Assembly: GCA_005784505.1 (NCBI GenBank)
Contig: VCAZ01000038.1
Location: 1,654,898 to 1,718,897, forward strand
Reading direction: 5' to 3'
DNA: 64,000 nucleotides
From: Bagarius yarrelli
Taxonomy: Eukaryota; Chordata; Actinopteri; Siluriformes; Sisoridae
The notes beneath the pieces are model-generated. The model made no database searches and was not told the origin of the DNA. It saw only the letters and a list, made by a program, of their open reading frames with translations. The stretch's first letter is position 1. Each line of letters opens with the position of its first letter. This document shows, piece by piece, positions 59,601 to 64,000 of this stretch. A program made the position numbers and the translations under genes.

Positions 59601-60197
59601 TTTCAAACCCGCCTCCCGAAACCCGCTAGTTGGCGCTTACAGACTAGCATAGACTAGCAAAACACGTCTGTACAGGTGAATTAGAATTTTTATGCCCACA
59701 ATGGCAGACAAAGTAGAAGAAACTGACTTAGATATACTTAAAAATTCATATTTACGGCGGACTTTTCCGGAAAAGTTAGACATCGTTAGGAGAGTTCGAC
59801 TAATCGTGAAGCTAGCAAGATTGTCTCGGATAAATATAAGATAAATATTGATTCTGAACTGCTCCAGGTGATGTAGGTGGTACAGTTGTGGTTGTAGTGT
59901 ATAGGTTTGGAGTCTTAACAGAGTTTCACCCTCAATACATGAAATGTCTGTCTGTCTGCAATTTTATGCCATGTTATATTGTGTTTTTGTATAGTATTGA
60001 TGGTTTTTATAAGTTCGAGATGATAGCGGTGGTATTAAGTGGTGTATCAGTCGGATAAATCCCCACTAAAGGCCCAGATACCAAAAGCACCACCCATCAC
60101 TAATGTACAATATGTGTTTACCTGTAATGCACTGAATCTGGCCATCATCTGTGTGTACAGTAAAAGTCTCTCCTGGATTGACCTGCACCAGGACCAT
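41599..60197 (-). CDS. fndc3: FNDC3-family protein (nine FN3 domains plus C-terminal membrane anchor), 24 coding exons seen, 5' end incomplete
   Basis: Member of the FNDC3A/FNDC3B/FNDC3C family of tail-anchored fibronectin type III proteins of the ER/Golgi membrane. Exons, N to C: 60122-60197, 59093-59169, 58788-58992, 57063-57296, 55921-55979, 55278-55441, 55069-55128, 53548-53668, 53376-53426, 53183-53304, 52833-53016, 51348-51434, 50234-50372, 49913-49975, 49716-49834, 49520-49625, 48423-48598, 46860-46973, 46605-46754, 44461-44747, 44171-44374, 42899-43065, 42176-42297, 41599-41898. Every junction is GT-AG and the phases fit, giving 3387 nt (1128 residues plus stop); human FNDC3A and FNDC3B are about 1200. 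The first exon begins MVLVQVNPGETF right after an acceptor, aligning with residues about 50 in the family, so the true start is probably in unplaced exons to the right. Wording such as VPPGYISQ and GPQSLKLKWGD is closer to FNDC3B than FNDC3A; FNDC3C is possible. Confidence 0.95.
43235..43835. repeat. Irregular minisatellite rich in AACC in an FNDC3 intron
   Basis: Units of roughly 36-40 bp such as AACCAACTAATGAACCAACT followed by CACCAACCAACCC, with a 4-bp AACC substructure. No unique spacers, so not a CRISPR array. Confidence 0.88.
44810..45065 (-). mobile_element. LINE reverse-transcriptase C-terminal fragment in an FNDC3 intron
   Basis: Minus-strand frame reads VAELKMLRFSLEVTRLDRIV, then RNEFIRGTAHG and EDRFRWFGHVQRRDSEYICRR, the hallmark C-terminal end of a fish non-LTR retrotransposon reverse-transcriptase protein (AEMRMLRWM...RWYGHVMRR type). 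The fragment is cut off upstream by the 36-bp repeat array beginning at about 45065, whose unit is itself part of the same frame. Confidence 0.8.
45065..46440. repeat. 36-bp minisatellite (about 38 units) derived from LINE coding sequence
   Basis: Tandem units built on CATACATCATAGCTGGTCTC followed by ACCACTGTCTCTAAAC. The minus strand reads in frame as MMYGLETVVRPA, 12 residues per unit. Several units carry small indels that shift the frame; the right end merges into CTTGTTCACCTTCCCC. The array fills most of the intron between the exons at 44747 and 46605. Confidence 0.9.
47795..48035 (+). repeat. Dispersed repeat, copy 2
   Basis: Second copy of the 31850-32130 sequence, in the FNDC3 intron between 46973 and 48423. 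Confidence 0.7.
48783..49365. mobile_element. MITE-like element with inverted ends and an internal hairpin
   Basis: Ends CTTGACTTATGAGT (about 48789) and ACTCGTAAGTCAAG (about 49338) are inverted repeats. Inside, GACGACTCCACTTGCTAACG (about 49003) pairs with GTTAGTAAGTGGAGTCGTC (about 49083) around two copies of CTCGATAGCTAGTCAGACA. No protein frame. Lies in an FNDC3 intron. Confidence 0.6.
50695..50945 (-). mobile_element. 3' end of the same LINE family
   Basis: Shares TATTCACTATCCCTCCTCTG and TACATGTCCAAACCACC with 44865-44905, and AGGGGTCACCACAGCGAATC with 19378-19400. Non-coding 3' tail plus the last codons only. Lies in the intron between 50372 and 51348. Confidence 0.65.
50957..51062 (-). 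mobile_element. SINE tail fragment in an FNDC3 intron
   Basis: Minus-strand L2-like tail (AGCCGCTTATTCCCTAATCC, AGGGATCTGCTGGAGCCTAT), directly beside the LINE 3' end at 50695-50945. Confidence 0.75.
51960..52610 (-). mobile_element. Degraded Tc1-like transposase relic in an FNDC3 intron
   Basis: On the minus strand, broken frames carry ARRKPLLSKKN, then ESKIKWFGH and GGGRVLVWGCFAAAGPG, which are middle-region Tc1 transposase motifs including the area of the first catalytic Asp (the WTDE stretch is damaged by a stop). Several stops and shifts are present. It sits between the exons at 52833 and 51434, in the same orientation as the host gene. Confidence 0.75.
54445..55035 (-). mobile_element. 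LINE 3' part (L2/Rex1-like) in an FNDC3 intron
   Basis: On the minus strand, near 55000-54840, broken frames read VEDPTHPSHS, then PSGKRYRSIRT and NSFFPQATRLLN, a well-known C-terminal signature of fish non-LTR elements. The 3' untranslated tail follows to about 54450 (TTCAAGGAGCTTTATTGTCA on the plus strand). Lies between the exons at 55069 and 53668. Confidence 0.6.
55445..55855. repeat. Degenerate GA-rich microsatellite in an FNDC3 intron
   Basis: About 410 bp of (GA)n with GACA and AAAG interruptions, starting 4 bases beyond the acceptor of the exon at 55278-55441. The minus strand is therefore a very long CT tract that runs into that acceptor as its pyrimidine tract. Confidence 0.9.
56224..56735. 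repeat. Long (GA)n microsatellite in an FNDC3 intron
   Basis: About 500 bp of GA repeats with GACAGA and GGAG interruptions, between exons 55921-55979 and 57063-57296. The open Ser/Leu-rich minus-strand frames here are repeat translations. Confidence 0.92.
57063..60197 (-). other. fndc3: FNDC3 gene: exons for the proline-rich N-terminal region
   Basis: Four exons. The first two encode the conserved family start (VQVNPGETF, then QVPMVSPNGTVPPIFVPPGY). The third (58788-58992) encodes VVEENGMWKVLVLP followed by a Pro/His/Tyr-rich stretch with several PP pairs. The fourth (57063-57296) encodes a basic, probably helical segment (IREERAVKMQEQLQRRLKG), a Gly/Pro/Ser-rich linker and NDYEVKG, matching the family's LQKKLKDRQ region. 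The large intron 57297-58787 holds no coding sequence I can recognise. Confidence 0.88.
59860..60095 (+). repeat. Dispersed repeat, copy 2
   Basis: Second copy of the 18135-18420 sequence. It ends 27 bp before the exon at 60122-60197, so it fills the 3' side of that exon's donor intron. Confidence 0.7.
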
Positions 60198-60689
60198 CTG
60201 GAAAAAACCCACAGACAGCAGGAGAAAGTTCAATCCACAATCAGACGAGTTGCACCATATGAGTTAAAACAACAGTTCGAACGTCATCATCAAAGCAAAC
60301 ATGCTGTTACTGTGTAGGGGTGGAAATCGGAGCAGTTGATCAGGATATGATACGATATCCATTTTTTCTGTCGGCGATACTATATTTGCCGATACTTTAA
60401 ACATTTCGGCGATACGATTCAATTCGATTCGATCCAATTAGTTTACACAGCCATTTTATCTTTAACTATCAAAATATATAACATGAATGCATATCAATAT
60501 TATGCAGTAATATTAATTTGGAATGTGTGGCATTAATGCATCAGATCATTAGAATTTTAATCGATTTGTTGATACTCTCCTATTTACTGTATATAAAACT
60601 TTATAATTAATTACAAAAGATTCCGGGATAATAAGTGTCTTTTAGTCAATTCCTTATGTCATTTTTTATTTCGGTTAATGATTTCATGT

Positions 60690-61035
60690 TTTTGGCCTAG
60701 TAATGGACTGGGGATCTTTTCAGGGTGGCCCCTGTCTTTTATCCAAACCCAGCAGATCCCCATGACCCTGATAAAATTCTTCAGCATACGTACGCGCGTC
60801 AGTCAGTGCTTATGTAACATGCGCACAGGGATGTGAGACAGAAGAAAAAGTAGTGAATACATGTCTGTATCAATTAAACCAGTTCAGGACATTTTGGACT
60901 GCTTTTATTTTTTATTCAGGTGTTTAGGTAAACCTGTGAAGAACACATATTTTTTTCCCCATTCCTAGTTAGGAAAGACTCCAGCAGATCCCTGTGATCC
61001 TAATAAGGAATAAACAGGTATAGACAACGGATGGA
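60690..61035 (+). mobile_element. Two SINE tail pieces
   Basis: 60695-60780 (GTAATGGACTGGGGATCTTT, CAGCAGATCCCCATGACCC) and 60965-61032 (GACTCCAGCAGATCCCTGTG, GGAATAAACAGGTATAGACA). Both are L2-like tails on the plus strand, separated by about 190 bp of unrelated DNA. Confidence 0.65.
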
Positions 61036-62761
61036 TTGGACAAATAGATTTAAAATATAATACTTAAGTTTTGCAAGTTTTGACTTTTAAAAAAATATAT
61101 GTGACTGTATGTGTATTGCAAAATTTTGTGTTTTAGTGCAGGAAATATTTTAACGAGTGAAACACTCACAAAAACAATGAGAACCATTTTTTTTAAAGTA
61201 GCTGTCAGGTCCAATCCAGCATTCTTAAAAAAAACTCCATTTCCCAGAACAAAACGACATCAACATGGCTTCCCCAGACTACACTTGCCAAAATAAAAGA
61301 CCCCCGTCTCAATCTGTTACTGGCATTTTAATCATACACTCCTGTGCAATGACTCAAACTTACTGATGTAAAGTAAGACGCTCAGTCGGCTGTGTTTTTC
61401 TAAAAAATTCTGCCCTTTGCTTTCACAATACACTCGCGCCCATTTCCACTAAACTTTTAGTCAGAATTCGTTTATTGGTTCAAACTCTAAATTCTGAATT
61501 CCAGCACATTTGCAGAGACACAATTGCAGTTTCCAGCTGAGGTAAAGTCCAGCTCAGTGCAAACACTCGTCCACACACGCCCGACAGTATGTGTTTGTTC
61601 CCCCCAAGCCTGCGGAGTGTGTGTGCATAAAGCCCCAAGCCTGTTTGACAACACCTCCATGGGAAATGTACACCAGCCCAGACGTTACATTCATCTCAGC
61701 ACACAACTCCCCCTCCTCACACACCCACACACACACCATGTGATGTGCAATGAAACAATAAAGGCAAAGTGCACAAACATTTAACCTAAAATTGCTGGTA
61801 GAGAGTAAAAGGGACACGGTGTGAGAGAGAGAGAGAGAGAGAGGGATAAAGAGAATAAAATGAATAAAATGAAGAGAGAGAAAGAGAGAATGGAGGAGGA
61901 AGCGGATAGGGGCAGTATGTAAGGAATGCAGGATACAGACGGTAGAAGAGGGGTAGAAGAATGCAAGGAATGCCCCGACCAGCCCCCAAAGCCATTGCCA
62001 TTCCTGAGAGCCAAAACTTAGAGGTGAGAAAAGAGGGAGGGGGAGAAGGGGGGGCGGAGAAAGGGGAGGAGGAGGGGGAATTGAGGAGGTAGTATTGAAA
62101 AAAAAAAAAACCAAAAAAAAAAACCACAAGCTTAAAAAAAAATCTGAACACATCTGAATTTTGTCATTTCATTGGTCAGGAAGCATTCATTCATTTCCTA
62201 TAACAAACGCTTGGGTGCAGACTGAATCCTTACGTATATTAATTAAAGCTCTTTTAATCACACCACACACACACACACACACACACACGCACTCAACTAC
62301 AACTAATCAACTCTAATAGACTGAAAAATAAAATACCTTTCACATATATCTTTTTATTTATTTATTTTATTTTCTTTATTCTTATTTTTCTGGAGTTCAG
62401 TTGTAAGGTAACATTTGGCTACCCGTCATACCGTCTATTTCAAGTAGACGACAAATAAAATAAATGAATCAATTCAATTGGAACTTGATATGCAATAGCG
62501 TGCTAAATAATGCGATATTCGATACAATCTTTTAATAAACATGTTAAAACGTATTCTTTTTCAACGCATCACCCGTTTGAAGATTTTTCCTTCTGATCAT
62601 AGCGGATACAAATTGTTGTTCTTGGTCGTTTTGGTGTTTGTAAAGATTTGTAATGTTTCTCACTTCACACCGAACACCTGACATTTACATGTTCCACATA
62701 GAACTTTACTCTGTATGTGTTAATCGCTTTAAAAAACCCCAAAACCACCATATTTTTGCCT

Positions 62762-63015
62762 TTTGGGTAGTGGTGGCTCAAATGGTTAAGGTGCCGAGTT
62801 GCTAATCTGAAGACCACGAAGACCTTGGTTTAAGCCCCACCACCGCCAGCTGTTGATCTGAAGACCAGAAACACCTGGGTTCAAGCCAACCACCTTAACC
62901 CTTCCTGCTTTAGGGCCGCTGTATCATAGCTGCCCCTGCGTTTTGACCCCAACTTACTAAGATGAAGCATTTCACTGTGCTGTAAAAAAGTATATGTGAC
63001 AAAATAAAAGCATTT
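62762..63015 (+). mobile_element. tRNA-derived SINE, third family (catfish-like)
   Basis: GTAGTGGTGGCTCAAATGGT head, GGGTTCAAGCC B-box-like stretch, CTTCCTGCTTTAGGGCCGCT, CCCAACTTACTAAGATGAAG and end GTATATGTGACAAAATAAAA. A minus-strand relative is at 950-1135. The internal part is partly duplicated (CTAATCTGAAGACCA / GATCTGAAGACCAG). Confidence 0.75.
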
Positions 63016-64000
63016 ACAGAGCTTCTTCATTTTGGCACTGAATCGTCTGCAGTAGCTGCTGGTGCCTCGGGCTTATCAAGATTAGATCACGATAAAAGCT
63101 TTATGGCTTGTTTGTATTGCGCATGCATATCTTAACAAATATCCGTATACCAGATATTTAACTATCCGCCACAACCGAAAACTTTTAAGGATACATTATT
63201 ATCTGTAGTAATGAATCGATTATTTATTTGCATTTCGCGATATTCCGATCATTTTGATATATTGTGCAGTGGTAATTGTTAGTGTCAAAAATATCACTAA
63301 TACTTACAAAAAAAAAATTGTGATGCAATTGGTACTTAAATCAGCCAGACGGTAAGCACAAGATTTTTTCCTTTAAAGTGTTAGCAGTCTAGACACATTG
63401 TGCATTACATTTATTGATATCGCTTCACATGCTCGACGCACATAAATAGATCACAGCTTAGGCCGGATGTGTCGTGATGATGTCACCCAAAGCTGACATG
63501 GTTTTTGGTCTATATTTTAAAAACGGTAGCAGCTTTGGTGGTTCTAGATTTTATAACCTTGCCATTAGAAGTCTGGCAATTTATCCACTTTATTAATTCC
63601 TATTACGTTTAATTGTGTCGTCTGGAACTATTGCGTATATTAACATTACCCTGTCTGTCGCGGTGTTTATTTATCCTCTGACTTAACAAACTACGGATCA
63701 CGTTACGTTTTTTTTTAATTCACAGATTGGATCGGCAAAAAAAGGGAAAAGAAGGATATAATTTGCTTTGCATTTTTATTACAAGAAAACGTACTTACTT
63801 AACCTTATTTAATTATTTTAACAAAATGAATCCTATGGCAAATAAAATAACTTAATAAAAATGTAAAATAAAATATGCACCCTTTAGCCATTAAAGTGTA
63901 AAGTGTGTAAAACAACCAACCTGGGACCAGAAAACGGATCTAAATATATATATATACAAAGCACGTCTTAGCGGTCACTCTCTGTCTTTCACTAGAAACT

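Larger units (their letters stand above)
60198..64000. other. 5' intron or flank of the FNDC3 gene; missing start exons not found
   Basis: Holds two SINE tails, a third-family SINE, a GA run (61825-61845), a CA run (62264-62289) and AT-rich DNA. 61500-61780 is comparatively GC-rich and single-copy. A donor-like ATCA|GTAAGT lies on the minus strand at about 61366, but the sequence before it is not clearly coding, so any exon there would be a non-coding leader. Confidence 0.4.

Noticed and set aside
61554..62153. Minus-strand frame of 199 codons as a missing FNDC3 N-terminal exon
   Set aside because: It does not resemble the family's start (no QVNPGE-preceding sequence) and consists of poly-Phe, Pro/Ser and Leu/Ser stretches from simple repeats.
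1..64000. Viral or endogenous retroviral genes, toxin genes, bacterial defence systems
   Set aside because: No gag, pol-aspartate protease, integrase, envelope or prokaryotic system motifs seen; all reverse-transcriptase pieces are of non-LTR type.

Overview
The window looks like genomic DNA from a teleost fish. Coding exons are short, have GT-AG introns and match vertebrate genes closely. The intergenic and intronic DNA is AT-rich and full of fish-type interspersed repeats: tRNA-derived SINEs with an L2-like tail, Tc1 transposons, LINE 3' ends and long microsatellites. Two of the SINE types resemble those I know from catfishes and other ostariophysans, so a catfish-like fish is my best guess, but that is inference.

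Three protein-coding genes are supported, all on the minus strand. (1) Positions 41599-60197 hold 24 coding exons of an FNDC3-family protein: a proline-rich N-terminus, nine fibronectin type III domains and a C-terminal membrane anchor. The visible exons join in phase to 1128 residues; about 50 N-terminal residues are probably encoded by exons I could not place. (2) Positions 24210-29427 hold a complete nine-exon Rag GTPase of the RagA/RagB type (315 residues). It has a 5'UTR acceptor and a plausible promoter/first non-coding exon near 32.5 kb. (3) Positions 1194-2133 hold the first two coding exons of an endothelin receptor of the B type; the rest lies beyond the left edge.

The genes have unrelated roles: membrane/ER adhesion-type scaffold, amino-acid signalling to mTORC1, and peptide-hormone GPCR. 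They are not an operon-like unit. Their linkage is informative, because Rag B and a third FNDC3 paralogue are X-linked in mammals, and a second B-type endothelin receptor belongs to the same ancestral chromosome in non-mammals.

Layout: 1-2.1 kb receptor; 2.1-24 kb receptor upstream/intergenic DNA with a compact SOX/TCF motif cluster at about 5.3-5.7 kb, many SINE copies and a 1.1-kb tandem duplication (13.8-15.95 kb); 24.2-32.6 kb Rag gene, with a nearly intact-looking but dead Tc1 element in its 5' intron; 32.6-41.6 kb repeats and the possible long 3'UTR of the FNDC3 gene, with CTCF-like repeat motifs and a large inverted repeat; 41.6-60.2 kb FNDC3 exons, whose introns hold several minisatellites, one apparently grown from a LINE coding fragment; 60.2-64 kb 5' intron or flank. 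I found no prokaryote-like system, CRISPR array, tRNA or rRNA gene, or viral gene.
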